Positions 46,412 to 55,874 of a stretch of 64,000 bases of DNA are shown here, in pieces. Position numbers and translations under genes: made by a program. Origin of the DNA: Sporotomaculum syntrophicum (GTDB taxonomy: Bacteria > Bacillota > Desulfotomaculia > Desulfotomaculales > Desulfallaceae); NCBI RefSeq assembly GCF_009932395.1, contig NZ_LSRS01000005.1, positions 391,342-455,341 of the forward strand, in the 5' to 3' direction. Within the stretch, counting starts at the first letter, position 1. Every line of letters begins with the position of its first letter. The notes below the pieces were generated by a model that saw nothing but the letters and a program-made list of their open reading frames with translations, was not told the DNA's origin and did no database searches.

Positions 46412-47590
46412 CTATTCAGCTAGCAAAATCTCCTGATCCGATAGGTAACAGGCGGGATCGGACGCCCAGAAATCTCCGTGCACCGCCTCAGCCCGGGTTC
46501 TGAAGTTGCCGTTGCACATATTTAGATAGCGGCACCGGGCGCAGCGCCCCGTAAGCAGCGGTTTACGATCCTTTAACCCTTGCAGGACCGGGTTATCTGC
46601 GTTTTGCCAGATCTCCCCGAAGGACTGGTCTCGGATATTGCCCAGCAGGTGCTGGCGGGTAAACTGATCGGGGTATACATTGCCGGACCAGTCCACCGCC
46701 CCTATGGCTATGCCCGTACGGTTGCCGCCGTTGGCGATGAGCAGCAGGCGAACCTGCTCGGCCCGGTCCGGCTCGGTTTGCAGCAGTGACAGGTAGATAT
46801 AAATGCCGTCGGCATGGTTGTCCACCGTCAGGATCTCTTTGTTTAAGCCGCGGTGGTGATAATCGAGGGTACGATCCATGATCAAGTCCATGGCCTGCCG
46901 GGTTTGGGCGTGGCTTACGTCTTCGTTAATCATTTTACTACCCCGTCCGCTGTATACCAGGTGGTAAAAACATACCCGTGGTATATCTTCATCCTCGATC
47001 AATTTAAAGATCGCCGGCAGCTGGTCGAGGTTGTGGCGGTTAATGGTAAACCGCAAGCCCACCCGCTGGCCGATGGACCGGCAGGCGCGGATGCCGTTTA
47101 AAGCTGCCTCGAAGGCTCCCTGGCGGCCCCGGAATCGGTCGTTATTGTCACCGATGCCGTCCAAGCTGATGCCCACGTAGCTGACCCCTACCTCCTTGAT
47201 GCGTTCGGCCATATCAGGTGTGATCAGAGTACCGTTGGTGGATAAGGTGCAGCGAATGCGGTGCTGGCGGGCATAATCAGCCAGTTCAAAAAAATCAGGG
47301 CGTAGCAAAGGTTCGCCACCGGAAAAAAGGATTACCGGAACATGAAAGGCAGCTAGGTCATCAATGAATTTTTTAGCCTCGGTGGTGGTGAGTTCATTGT
47401 CATAGGTTTGATCGGTCGAACTGGAATAGCAGTGACGGCATCTTAAATTGCAGGTGCGGGTTGAGTTCCAGACCACCACCGGACCGCGCCCGGTCGTGGT
47501 GCCGTCCCGCTGGCTGCCAGCATCATGTTGGTAGCGCAGTGAATCACCGTAATGTTCTGCTCCGCAAAGCAATCTGCTAACGCTGATCAT
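46412..47590 (-). CDS. ahbC: Radical SAM 12,18-didecarboxysiroheme deacetylase AhbC
   Basis: 392 residues from the ATG at 47590, which follows GAGGAG. An upstream in-frame start would add 48 residues without a ribosome-binding site. The motif CNLRCRHC lies near 45, GGEPLLR near 92, and the C-terminal SPASM-like cysteines CARCRYLNMC-x-GNFR and DPACYL near 345-385. AhbC removes the two acetate groups to give Fe-coproporphyrin III, the substrate of AhbD. It belongs to the NirJ1 type. Confidence 0.85.
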   Translation of the reverse strand: MISVSRLLCGAEHYGDSLRYQHDAGSQRDGTTTGRGPVVVWNSTRTCNLRCRHCYSSSTDQTYDNELTTTEAKKFIDDLAAFHVPVILFSGGEPLLRPDFFELADYARQHRIRCTLSTNGTLITPDMAERIKEVGVSYVGISLDGIGDNNDRFRGRQGAFEAALNGIRACRSIGQRVGLRFTINRHNLDQLPAIFKLIEDEDIPRVCFYHLVYSGRGSKMINEDVSHAQTRQAMDLIMDRTLDYHHRGLNKEILTVDNHADGIYIYLSLLQTEPDRAEQVRLLLIANGGNRTGIAIGAVDWSGNVYPDQFTRQHLLGNIRDQSFGEIWQNADNPVLQGLKDRKPLLTGRCARCRYLNMCNGNFRTRAEAVHGDFWASDPACYLSDQEILLAE

Positions 47591-47768
47591 AATTTTCTCC
47601 TCTATACAGGGTCGGTTGATAATGCTGTCTGTATATCTTAGTTTATTATAAATTAAATTTCCAGTATGAACATGCTGCATGGGTGAATTTATCTTTAAAA
47701 GTCTACTTCTCACCTTTCCATGGCTCAGCTGCAAAGCTCAGCCGGTCCATTACGGACGGACTAAGTTA
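47591..47768. other. Gap between cobA-hemD and ahbC
   Basis: About 180 bp with no coding frame. It may contain a secondary promoter of the downstream ahbC-hemB-ahbD-ahbA-ahbB-hemL genes. No clear terminator. Confidence 0.35.
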
Positions 47769-49304
47769 TTATGCTTGGCCGGAACTGCAATCAGCCAAAA
47801 TAGCCTGGACCAGGCCGTTAATGGTATACTCCTGCGCTTCAATGTGTACAGGAACTCCCAGTGCCCGGGCCGTGGCGGAGGTGATGGGACCAATGCTGGC
47901 TACTTTGGCACTGCCCACCAGTTGGGCCGGGTTTGCTGTATCCAGCAAAGAGACAAAATTGCGCACCGTGGAGGAACTGGTAAAGGTGATTAAATCAATA
48001 GCCCCTTTAGCCATAGAGTCACGGATGGCCGCGGCATCGCCGGTACCGAGCACAGTGCGGTAGGCTGTTACTTCATCCACTCGGGCGCCCAGACTGATCA
48101 GCGCCTCGGGCAGTATTTTTCTGGCTATATCTGCCCGGGGCAACAATACCCGGTCGCCTGTCGTTAATTGCTCCTGCAGCCCCTCGACAATGGCCTCGGC
48201 CCGGAATTCCGTGGGTATGTATGTCACTTGCAGGGCCATTTTTTGCAGCGCTTGACCTGTTTGAGGTCCAATAGCACAAATTTTAAGGCCTGCTAAAACG
48301 CGGATATCTTTGTTTAACCGGCGCAGGGTATCAAAGAAGTGGGATACCCCATTGACGCTGGTAAAAATAAGCCAGTTATATGAGGATAAGCGGGCTATGG
48401 CCTGTTCCAAGGGCGAGTTGTCTTCGGGCGGAACGATGGCGATGGTGGGAAACTCCACCGGCTCACCGCCCAATCCCTCAATTACCCCGGCTAAGCTGCT
48501 GGCCTGCTCACGGGAGCGGGTGATCAGTACCCTTTTGCCGAATAGAGGCTTATTTTCAAACCAACTCAATTTATCTCGTAGCTGTACCACTTCACCCACG
48601 ATGATAATGGCTGGGTTTTTGAAATTTTGCTCACTTGCAAGGCGGGCGATATTGTTCAGACGTCCTACCAGGGTTTTTTGTTCCGGGCGGGTGCCCCAGT
48701 GGATCAGTGCTGCCGGGGTTTCAGGAGCCCTGCCGTGCTCAATTAACTTTTGGGTGATGTTTGGTAAATTGCTCATGCCCATTAAAAATATTAAGGTGCC
48801 CACCCCGGTGGCGATTTTTGACCACTGGATACTGGAGGTTTCCTTGCCGGGGTCTTCGTTGCCAGTGATAATGGCCAAGGTGGAGGTAAAGTCCCGGTGG
48901 GTCACCGGAATGCCCGCGTAAGCCGGTACAGCAATGGCTGAGGTGACCCCGGGAACTATTTCAAAGGGGATCCCGTGGCGGGCTAGCGCTTCGGCCTCCT
49001 CGCCGCCCCGGCCAAAAACAAAGGGATCGCCACCCTTTAAGCGCGCTACGGTTAGGCCTTGCCGGGCTTTATCTACAAGCAGCCGGTTGATTTCCCCCTG
49101 CTTCAGAGTATGCCGATCGGGTAATTTACCGACATAAATGCATTCGGAGTCCGGGCGGCGCTGTTTGAGTAGCCGTCGCCCGGCCAGCCGGTCATAGACA
49201 ATTACGTCAGCCTTTTTAAGGCACTCCAGCCCTTTAACCGTAAGCAGTCCCGGATCGCCCGGGCCGGCACCGATTAAGTATACGGTTCCCTTGTTATTTG
49301 TCAT
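47769..49304 (-). CDS. Fused uroporphyrinogen-III methyltransferase/synthase (CobA-HemD)
   Basis: 511 residues. N-terminal SAM methyltransferase (1-250) with VYLIGAGPGDPGLLTVKG, YDRL and VVEVVPGVTSA-like EIVPGVTSAIAVPAYAGIPVTHRD, giving precorrin-2. C-terminal HemD domain (about 255-505) with VLITRSREQASSL and FTSSSTVRNF. One protein therefore closes the ring and methylates it, feeding siroheme. It overlaps hemC by 11 nt. The fusion is common in Firmicutes. Confidence 0.93.
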   Translation of the reverse strand: MTNNKGTVYLIGAGPGDPGLLTVKGLECLKKADVIVYDRLAGRRLLKQRRPDSECIYVGKLPDRHTLKQGEINRLLVDKARQGLTVARLKGGDPFVFGRGGEEAEALARHGIPFEIVPGVTSAIAVPAYAGIPVTHRDFTSTLAIITGNEDPGKETSSIQWSKIATGVGTLIFLMGMSNLPNITQKLIEHGRAPETPAALIHWGTRPEQKTLVGRLNNIARLASEQNFKNPAIIIVGEVVQLRDKLSWFENKPLFGKRVLITRSREQASSLAGVIEGLGGEPVEFPTIAIVPPEDNSPLEQAIARLSSYNWLIFTSVNGVSHFFDTLRRLNKDIRVLAGLKICAIGPQTGQALQKMALQVTYIPTEFRAEAIVEGLQEQLTTGDRVLLPRADIARKILPEALISLGARVDEVTAYRTVLGTGDAAAIRDSMAKGAIDLITFTSSSTVRNFVSLLDTANPAQLVGSAKVASIGPITSATARALGVPVHIEAQEYTINGLVQAILADCSSGQA

Positions 49305-50238
49305 ATCTTCCGAACTCCTGTCTGGCCTGATGTAATATCTTTTCCGCCCCGTGGTCGATCAGTACTTCTGCCAGCCGGATGCCTAACTGCTTGGCATTGA
49401 CCGCCGATCCTGTTATGCTGTGACGCAGCATAGTTTGGCCGTGCAGATCAAACACTGTCCCGGTCAGGGTAAGCAACTCACCCTCAACCTGGCTGTAAGC
49501 GCCGATGGGAACTTGGCAGCCCCCTTCCAGTCTCTGCATAAAAGCCCGCTCCGCTGCAATGGCGGTCCGAGAAGGGCGGTGGTCCAGGTGGGCGAGCATA
49601 GCACGGGTGGCGGTGTCCGTGCTGGTTAGCTCCACACCCAGTGAACCCTGTCCCACAGCCGGGAGGCATATGTCAAAGGGAATTAACTGGGTAATCAGTT
49701 CTTCGAAACCCAGGCGCTTGATACCGGCATAAGCAAGCACCAGGGCATCAAGCTCCAGCTCCTTGAATTTGCGCAGCCGGGTATTTAAGTTGCCGCGGAT
49801 ATCCACCATTTGCAGGTCCGGCCGGTAATGCAGCAGCTGGGCGCGGCGCCGCAGGCTACTGGTACCGACACGGGCTCCCTTTTTTAAATCCGCCAGCTGC
49901 AGGTTATTGCGGGAGATTAAAACATCACCCGGGTATTCCCGTTCGCAAACTGCGCCAATATCCAGACCCTCGGGCAGCTGGGTGGGCAGGTCCTTCATGC
50001 TGTGCACAGCCATATGAATTGTGCCGTTTAATAGCGCTGCCTCCAGTTCTTTAGTAAACAGGCCTTTGTCTCCGATTTTAGCCAACGCTACATCTAAAAT
50101 GTTGTCGCCTTTTGTTTTGATGCCTTTAATTTGAAAACTGCGGTCCGGGTAAGCCTGTTGAAGCGCCTCCGCCACCCAGGAGGCCTGCCACATGGCAAGG
50201 TCGCTGTCCCGGGACCCAATTATGACTTGGTTAACCAT
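49294..50238 (-). CDS. hemC: Porphobilinogen deaminase
   Basis: 314 residues. IGSRDSDLAMWQA near 7, KGDNILD near 43, HSMKDLPTQLP near 80, and the dipyrromethane-cofactor cysteine in GGCQVPIGAYS near 240. It polymerises four porphobilinogens to hydroxymethylbilane. Start ATG after GAGGCTG. Next to cobA-hemD. Confidence 0.95.
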   Translation of the reverse strand: MVNQVIIGSRDSDLAMWQASWVAEALQQAYPDRSFQIKGIKTKGDNILDVALAKIGDKGLFTKELEAALLNGTIHMAVHSMKDLPTQLPEGLDIGAVCEREYPGDVLISRNNLQLADLKKGARVGTSSLRRRAQLLHYRPDLQMVDIRGNLNTRLRKFKELELDALVLAYAGIKRLGFEELITQLIPFDICLPAVGQGSLGVELTSTDTATRAMLAHLDHRPSRTAIAAERAFMQRLEGGCQVPIGAYSQVEGELLTLTGTVFDLHGQTMLRHSITGSAVNAKQLGIRLAEVLIDHGAEKILHQARQEFGRYDK

Positions 50239-50336
50239 AACAGCCTCCGATACCTACAGGTAGATAGTTAATAAAATTTCGGGTGTGGCTGATTGTTAAG
50301 CCCGCACCCGATACTGAACAAACTTAATTTAAATAA

Positions 50337-51677
50337 TTAATGCCGGCCTGCTGCCTTGGGCTGCTCCTTTGCCTGCAACGGCTGCGGGATTGCCGGCCTG
50401 CCTGCCTGCTCCAGGTCTTCCAGGTCGAATAATCTTTCCACAGCCTCCTGGTAAACCGGACCTTTCCCTGTCATGGCAAATTCCTTTAGCTTTGTAATGG
50501 GTGTGTGCAACAGTTGGCTAACAATGGTATTGGCCATGGTCTCAATAACTTTGCGGTCATGTACAGATAAAGCACCAAGTTTACCCAGAGCCCGGTCCAG
50601 TTCCTGCTGTTTAACGGCCTCGCCCTGTTTTTTCAGCGCGGTAATAGTAGGCACGACATACTGTTCCCCTTGCCAGCGGGCAAACTCCTCCACCTTGTCG
50701 TCGATGATGGCGTCCGCCAGGAGAGCAGCCCGTTTGCGTTCCATGAGGTTATTGTCCACCACATTTTGCAAGTCGTCGATATCGTAAAGCTTAACACCTG
50801 GCAGGCTGCCCACTTCCGGGTCAATATCCCGGGGTACCGCTATGTCAATGAACATAATGGCTTTGCCGGGTTTGTGGACCAGCAGCTTTTGCACTTCAGG
50901 CGCCCGAACTACATAGTGGGTAGCGGCGGTACAGCTGATTACAATATCGGCCGCCTTCAGGTAATGCGGCAGTTCTTTGAATTTTATCGCCCGGCCGCCG
51001 AACTGGCCGGCCAGGTAAGCGGCTTGGTGGTAGGAGCGATTGGATACAATCACTCCGGAAACGCCGTTGGCTACCAGGTGCCTGGCGGTTAATTCACCCA
51101 TCTTGCCGGCCCCGATAATCAGCACCGAGCGACCGGTAAGGTCCTGAAAAATTTTTTTGGCCAGTTCCACCGCAGCATAACTGATGGAAACGGCATGTCG
51201 GTCGATGCCCGTTTCGGTACGGGCTCGCTTGCCCACCGTAAGGGCATGTCTAAATAATGTATTAATTACTTTATCGGTGGCTTGAAATTTCTGCGCTAGC
51301 TGGAAAGCTGTTCTTACCTGGCCTAGAATCTGGGTTTCGCCCAGTAGCATGGAATCTAGGCCTGCCGCCACCCTGAACAGTTGCCGGGCGGTTTTATGCT
51401 GAGCGGATGTATAAGTGTACTTTTTAATCAAAGCCGGCTCTACACCCGACTTACGTTGCAAAAACATGCGGATAGTTTCTAGACCGCTTTCCACATCGGT
51501 GACATGTGCATATATTTCCGTGCGGTTGCAGGTGGAAATAATTACGCAGCCCAAAACAACCGGGTAGTTAAGCAGCCTGGCCAGGGCGTCCGGGAGGGCA
51601 TTGTCTGAAAAAGAAAGTTTTTCTCTGATTTCCACCGGAGCAGTTTTATGATTGACACCGATCGAAATGACAAACAT
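50337..51677 (-). CDS. hemA: Glutamyl-tRNA reductase
   Basis: 446 residues. Catalytic cysteine in STCNRTEIYA near 50, GETQILGQVR near 108, NADPH-binding GAGKMGELTARHL near 190, and the C-terminal dimerisation helix. ATG at 51677 after GGAGCGGG; it overlaps the upstream gene by 32 nt. It makes glutamate-1-semialdehyde, the first committed step. A Pro/Gln-rich tail of about 25 residues follows the conserved part. Confidence 0.95.
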   Translation of the reverse strand: MFVISIGVNHKTAPVEIREKLSFSDNALPDALARLLNYPVVLGCVIISTCNRTEIYAHVTDVESGLETIRMFLQRKSGVEPALIKKYTYTSAQHKTARQLFRVAAGLDSMLLGETQILGQVRTAFQLAQKFQATDKVINTLFRHALTVGKRARTETGIDRHAVSISYAAVELAKKIFQDLTGRSVLIIGAGKMGELTARHLVANGVSGVIVSNRSYHQAAYLAGQFGGRAIKFKELPHYLKAADIVISCTAATHYVVRAPEVQKLLVHKPGKAIMFIDIAVPRDIDPEVGSLPGVKLYDIDDLQNVVDNNLMERKRAALLADAIIDDKVEEFARWQGEQYVVPTITALKKQGEAVKQQELDRALGKLGALSVHDRKVIETMANTIVSQLLHTPITKLKEFAMTGKGPVYQEAVERLFDLEDLEQAGRPAIPQPLQAKEQPKAAGRH

Positions 51678-52290
51678 GGTTGACCCGCTCCTTTGCCTGC
51701 TCAAGCTTCCCCTGTTTAACTAATATATATGTAGTTTCGTCCACTAAATTCTTCAAGATCTGCTCTCTTTGGACGGGATCCGCCACCTGTGCATGAACCT
51801 GTTTGCGTACCGAGCCGAGATAGTCGTTAAATTCAGCGAAAGCCGGCCCAAATTCCAGCTCCAGGCTGCGGCGGATCATTTTTGCCAGCCGGGGACTGTT
51901 GCCTCCAGTGGAAATCGCCAGCTTGAGAGAACGCCGGTGCACTACGGAGGGGACAAAAAAATTACATCGTGGCGGGTCATCCACTACGTTAACTAGAATA
52001 TTGCGCTTCAGACAATCGCCGGCCACGGCATGGTTGACAGTATCATCGTTCGTGGCGCTGATCACCAGGAAAGTATTGATTAAGTCACCGGTTTGATAAT
52101 AACCGCAACGATGGTTAATCAAGCCGCGTTCGGCCATATTTTGCAGACCTATGGTTAACTGGGGACTGACCACATGAATTTGGGCGCCGCAGCGGGCCAG
52201 GGCTTGCACCTTGCGCTCAGCTACTTTACCGCCGCCCACCACCAGACATTTTTTATCTTGAAGCTTGAGGAAGATAGGGTAAAGTTCCAT
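51646..52290 (-). CDS. Precorrin-2 dehydrogenase (Met8/CysG-N-like), possible ferrochelatase
   Basis: 214 residues. Rossmann motif VVGGGKVAERKV at 16-27 and AISTGGNSPRLAKMIR near 130, where the conserved Asp/Asn region and the basic residues fit Met8p-type dehydrogenases. It oxidises precorrin-2 to sirohydrochlorin. In Met8p and CysG the same domain also inserts iron. No separate chelatase is in the window, so this one may do both. First gene of the heme operon. Confidence 0.88.
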   Translation of the reverse strand: MELYPIFLKLQDKKCLVVGGGKVAERKVQALARCGAQIHVVSPQLTIGLQNMAERGLINHRCGYYQTGDLINTFLVISATNDDTVNHAVAGDCLKRNILVNVVDDPPRCNFFVPSVVHRRSLKLAISTGGNSPRLAKMIRRSLELEFGPAFAEFNDYLGSVRKQVHAQVADPVQREQILKNLVDETTYILVKQGKLEQAKERVNHVCHFDRCQS

Positions 52291-52348
52291 ATATATATAT
52301 ACGCTCCAGGTGAATCTTTACTTAACACTAAACCATACTGTTTTCGGA

Positions 52349-53314
52349 TTAAAAACTCCGAATACCAATGAATTCGGCAATAATTTGCATTGTCTTTTTT
52401 ACGGGCACATCAGGCAGCCCTGCTAATTCCTTTTTGGCTTTAGCAATATACTTGTCGGAGATAGCGTCTGCATAATCAATACCACCGCACCCGATAATCA
52501 GGTCAATGGCTTCATGGATTTCCTGATCACTCTTATCGGTTTTGCTAATAATTTCCTGTAATCGGTTTCGTACGCTGCCTTTTCTTAAGGCATAAATGGC
52601 CGGCAGCGTGATAATGCCCTGTCTTAAATCGCCTCCTACCGGCTTGCCTAATTTGGTTTGCTCGGCAGTCATGTCCAGAATATCGTCGGTAATTTGAAAG
52701 GCCATGCCTATATAATGACCGAAACGCCGCAGGGTCTGGTGCAGTTGCCGCGGAGCGCCACAGGCTACTGCTCCCAACTGGCAGGACGCGGAAATCAGCA
52801 GGGCGGTTTTGCGGTTAATGCGATAAAAATAGTCCTTGATATTTTGGTCCAGATCATAAGTGGTGGCAATCTGGAGGATTTCCCCTTCACTCATTTTAAC
52901 GCTGGTTTCGGCCAGTACCCTGGGGATCAAAGGGTCATCATACAGTGAAATGAGGATTAAGGATTTGCCCAGTAAGTAATCGCCAATGTGGGTGGATATG
53001 CGGTTCCCCAACTGCGCTTTAACCGTGGGCTGTCCTCTCCTGGTTAATGAAGCGTCCACTACATCATCGTGTACCAGGGTAGCCATGTGAATTAACTCTA
53101 AGGCCACTGCCAGAGGGACTATTCTGTTCAGCTCAAAGTTAGCAAATTTGCCGCCCAGCAGACAAAAAGCAGGCCGCAGGCGTTTGCCCCCTGCCTTAAT
53201 TAAGTGGGTAGCGGTTTCCGTTAATAACGGGTCGGAAGAACGAACAGCTTTAATGAGCTCTTCTTCCACAACGCTTAATTCGTTTCTTATTTCGCTGAAG
53301 AAATCAAATATCAT
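52349..53314 (-). CDS. Polyprenyl (heptaprenyl-type) diphosphate synthase
   Basis: 321 residues. First Asp-rich motif LVHDDVVD near 85, second motif DDILD near 215, GGKRLRP near 44 and QITDD. It extends isoprenoid chains for quinones or other lipids. Genes of this type often sit near menaquinone or heme genes. The chain length cannot be read from the sequence here. ATG start; it is 58 nt upstream of the heme operon's first gene and may be co-transcribed. Confidence 0.9.
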   Translation of the reverse strand: MIFDFFSEIRNELSVVEEELIKAVRSSDPLLTETATHLIKAGGKRLRPAFCLLGGKFANFELNRIVPLAVALELIHMATLVHDDVVDASLTRRGQPTVKAQLGNRISTHIGDYLLGKSLILISLYDDPLIPRVLAETSVKMSEGEILQIATTYDLDQNIKDYFYRINRKTALLISASCQLGAVACGAPRQLHQTLRRFGHYIGMAFQITDDILDMTAEQTKLGKPVGGDLRQGIITLPAIYALRKGSVRNRLQEIISKTDKSDQEIHEAIDLIIGCGGIDYADAISDKYIAKAKKELAGLPDVPVKKTMQIIAEFIGIRSF

Positions 53315-53560
53315 TTAGTTTTGATCACCTACTTATTTGTGAAAGAAGGCTATACCAACTTAACCCTTCGACGAAGTAGAACAATTTTCCTTCTTTGACG
53401 ATAATAAGCCGGTTTTTTGCTCCACATTGTTACCAGGGTAAAAAGTAACGAGGTTAAGAAAAACGAGCACAGGCGCAAATAATACATAACGCACCAGATT
53501 ACATTTAATAGATTATTATATTTTTCTAGTAAAAGCAATCAGAATTGTTTATACTTAACC

Positions 53561-53589
53561 TTGTTTAATTAAATTAACTTTGTTATAAT
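53561..53589 (+). promoter_or_regulatory. Promoter of the tRNA-Sec gene
   Basis: TTGTTT (53561-53566), 17-nt spacer, TATAAT (53584-53589), 24 nt before the tRNA. Confidence 0.75.
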
Positions 53590-53613
53590 ACTTATTATCG
53601 CAAAATCAGTTAC

Positions 53614-53712
53614 GGGGGTGGATGGTGCCTGGTGGTGCCCCTGGTCTTCAAAACCAGTTAGTGGGGCGGCGATCCCGTCCCTGGTGAGTTCGATTCTCAC
53701 ACACTCCCGCCA
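53614..53712 (+). tRNA. selC: tRNA-Sec (selC, anticodon TCA)
   Basis: 99 nt, encoded CCA. Anticodon loop CTTCAAA with anticodon TCA (53648-53650) on a 5-bp stem CTGGT/ACCAG. Long acceptor stem (GGGGGTG with CACTCCC, plus an unusual terminal G-A position), 6-bp D stem GGTGCC/GGTGCC with two G-U pairs, and a long variable arm GGGGCGG/CCGTCCC. These are the features of bacterial tRNA-Sec and separate it from a suppressor. It supports UGA recoding in this genome. Confidence 0.93.
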
Positions 53713-53723
53713 GTAATGATAGG

Positions 53724-53755
53724 ACTTCCGAGGTTTCGGAAGTTTTTTGTTTTTC
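53724..53755 (+). terminator. Terminator of tRNA-Sec
   Basis: ACTTCCGA / TCGGAAGT with a 4-nt loop, followed by a run of T residues. Confidence 0.8.
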
Positions 53756-53883
53756 GTTGCCAATATATAAGTAACAAATTTGAGCGCCATCATTAATTTA
53801 TTAGTCAGTATCTTATATTATAAGCAGTTTCTAACTAGTTTAACCGATATATTTTTGGGTTAACATTCCCATGCAAAAATAAA

Positions 53884-53901
53884 ACCCGGGGTTGCCCGGG
53901 T
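53884..53901 (-). terminator. Terminator of the YmaF-like gene
   Basis: ACCCGGG / CCCGGGT hairpin followed on the minus strand by TTTATTTTT, just after the stop. Confidence 0.7.
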
Positions 53902-53917
53902 ATTTACTCCTGTTCAA

Positions 53918-54298
53918 TTATGGCTTTTTATCGTAGGGCTCAGGATGTGTTATCGTTTCTTCAGGCGTTACTTGAACAAAACTTTCTACCTGGTGATCAT
54001 GGCCAAAATTCCGACTGGTCCTAAAAGAAATATAATGTGTATGATATCCAGTCGACAACTCAATCTCCGGGCCTGTGTAAGCGAAGTAAGCATGGTGATG
54101 ATGAAAGTCAAAAGTTGTTAATCCTCTTACTTCATGAATGTGGCTTTGGCCGTATGGGATTGGTGGTCCGGAAACACCCGGGTGCAAATGGCTATGTCCT
54201 TCATCGCAGCTGGTTTTTCCGGAATAATCATGTACATGAAGGCGTGCTTGTGCGTCGGGATATGTGTTTGGTTGATGTTGATCTGATGGTTTAGACAT
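53918..54298 (-). CDS. YmaF-like histidine-rich protein
   Basis: 126 residues from the ATG at 54298 after AAGGAGGAG. Very His-rich: HVHDYSG near 21, GHSHLHPG, YGQSHIHEV, FDFHHHHAYFAYTGP near 67 and GHDHQVESF. This pattern matches the YmaF family, of unknown function, common in Bacillus spores. The histidines could bind metals. No signal peptide or transmembrane segment. It has its own terminator. Confidence 0.75.
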   Translation of the reverse strand: MSKPSDQHQPNTYPDAQARLHVHDYSGKTSCDEGHSHLHPGVSGPPIPYGQSHIHEVRGLTTFDFHHHHAYFAYTGPEIELSTGYHTHYISFRTSRNFGHDHQVESFVQVTPEETITHPEPYDKKP

Positions 54299-54553
54299 AA
54301 AAATCTCCTCCTTTTGAACTATTACCATACTATTAAGTACAAAAGGGGATTGATACCAGTATCACTAAAATATACTAAATTATTTAGTCATTTTCACTTT
54401 CCTCATATTAAACGGAGATTGTTTATATGTTTTCAATGTTGAGAAAACCGGCCTATTCAACCAGTGGCAAAAAATAAGCGAGGAATAATTATATGACATT
54501 GTGTTTCAACCTAAACAGAACCGTTTCGTGCTTATGATATTCAAGCATTGGTC
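54299..54553. other. Spacer between the YmaF-like and DUF6544-like genes
   Basis: A 255-bp AT-rich region with no credible frame. It should carry the promoter of the YmaF-like gene. Confidence 0.3.
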
Positions 54554-55417
54554 TCATTCAGCCACATTGTATTGAATAAAGGTATCGTGCCCGTCAAAGT
54601 AAACAAGGTCCCCCTCTACCAAATGCCAGACTGCTTGTAAAGATTTTGGTTGTTTAATGCCGTTGACCTCCCGGTAATCACCGCAGATTGCCGACCATTT
54701 AACCTGCTTCACATTGCCGTTGGTATCGACATATAACCGGTCATCGGTAGTAAAAGTCTCAAGAAAACCATTTTTATCAAAGGTAAATATGCCACTGGCA
54801 TATAATCCATAATATGCAATTGTACCCTTGACGTGGTTTTCATCAATACTTTCCCAACTTACAAAGTCTTGTAAAACGAAGTTAGGCATAAAAAGACTCT
54901 CGGCCAGGCAATTGACGAGGCTGGATTTGTTCATCGCTGCACCAGTTTGGTTAAATAAAGTGACTCCCTTGGCGATGACTCCTTTCATGGAACCAACGCC
55001 GGCTTGATAGGCATCAATCCCTTCAAAGGGGATCCCGTACAGATGTGTATCAATTAGAGCGACTCTTTCCGGTTTTTCTGCCGAGTTAAACTGTGTGCAC
55101 TTAATTTTTAATTTAGGCATGCTCGAGGATAGAATGAAGTCAACATCATTATGCGAGATTTTCATGTTGGACATTTTGGGTTGCCCTATAAACCCACAAA
55201 CCTCAAAATACCTTTGCACGGGCATAGGAAGGTCAGCGATATCTTCTTGCTTAAAAACCTGATTTTGAATCTGCATTTTTGAGTTTTGTTGGTTATGCAA
55301 TTGCGCAAATTCTGCTTTCATTGGTGAGTAAGGAATCGAGAACCAGATCAGAATCCCCAGGATGAGAAAAATAAAAATCCCTATAATCCAATACATAATC
55401 TGCCTGCCTTTCTTCAC
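54554..55417 (-). CDS. DUF6544/DUF6920-like membrane-anchored protein
   Basis: 287 residues. An N-terminal transmembrane helix (about 8-28, IIGIFIFLILGILIWF) is followed by a large extracytoplasmic beta-rich domain. Recurring patterns are GFIGQPKM, ALIDTHLYGIPFEGID, GSMKGVIAKGVTLFNQ and WSAICGDYREVNGIKQP. The layout resembles DUF6544 family proteins, whose function is not known. A start seven codons later is possible. Confidence 0.55.
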   Translation of the reverse strand: MKKGRQIMYWIIGIFIFLILGILIWFSIPYSPMKAEFAQLHNQQNSKMQIQNQVFKQEDIADLPMPVQRYFEVCGFIGQPKMSNMKISHNDVDFILSSSMPKLKIKCTQFNSAEKPERVALIDTHLYGIPFEGIDAYQAGVGSMKGVIAKGVTLFNQTGAAMNKSSLVNCLAESLFMPNFVLQDFVSWESIDENHVKGTIAYYGLYASGIFTFDKNGFLETFTTDDRLYVDTNGNVKQVKWSAICGDYREVNGIKQPKSLQAVWHLVEGDLVYFDGHDTFIQYNVAE

Positions 55418-55874
55418 TCATCAAACACTCCTATTATTCTTACTCCATGCCGTTGATGCATTTACCTTGTGCAAATTAATCATCATAATAAAAAGCAATA
55501 GCCGTTGTAAGAACTATAATATTGAACAGTTAAAGCAAAAGTAATTAACGAAGCTGATCATTATTCATTTAAATAATATATCTTATAATATATCTTAGGT
55601 ATAGGAAAGTTTATGCAAGGGATTAAATTTACGGTTAACGTTTAGAGTACTGGTCATATTAACTCCAGCTAAGCTTCCAACCGCCAACCAGAAAATGTGC
55701 GAACTAAACCCTTATAACTTGGCCTTAGCGTTTATAATAAAACAGAATTAGGTCGTGACCATCAGAGGTAATCTTGAACCCATTTAACAATGACTTGTAA
55801 AAATATTGCTATAATTTCAAATAAAAGCTGGAAGTATTAAAATACTACTGATAATATTTTCTGAGAAGGCTTGT
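55418..55874. other. Intergenic region, 457 bp
   Basis: AT-rich. No gene, tRNA or obvious terminator recognised. It separates an intact gene from the decayed PIG-L gene. Confidence 0.35.
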
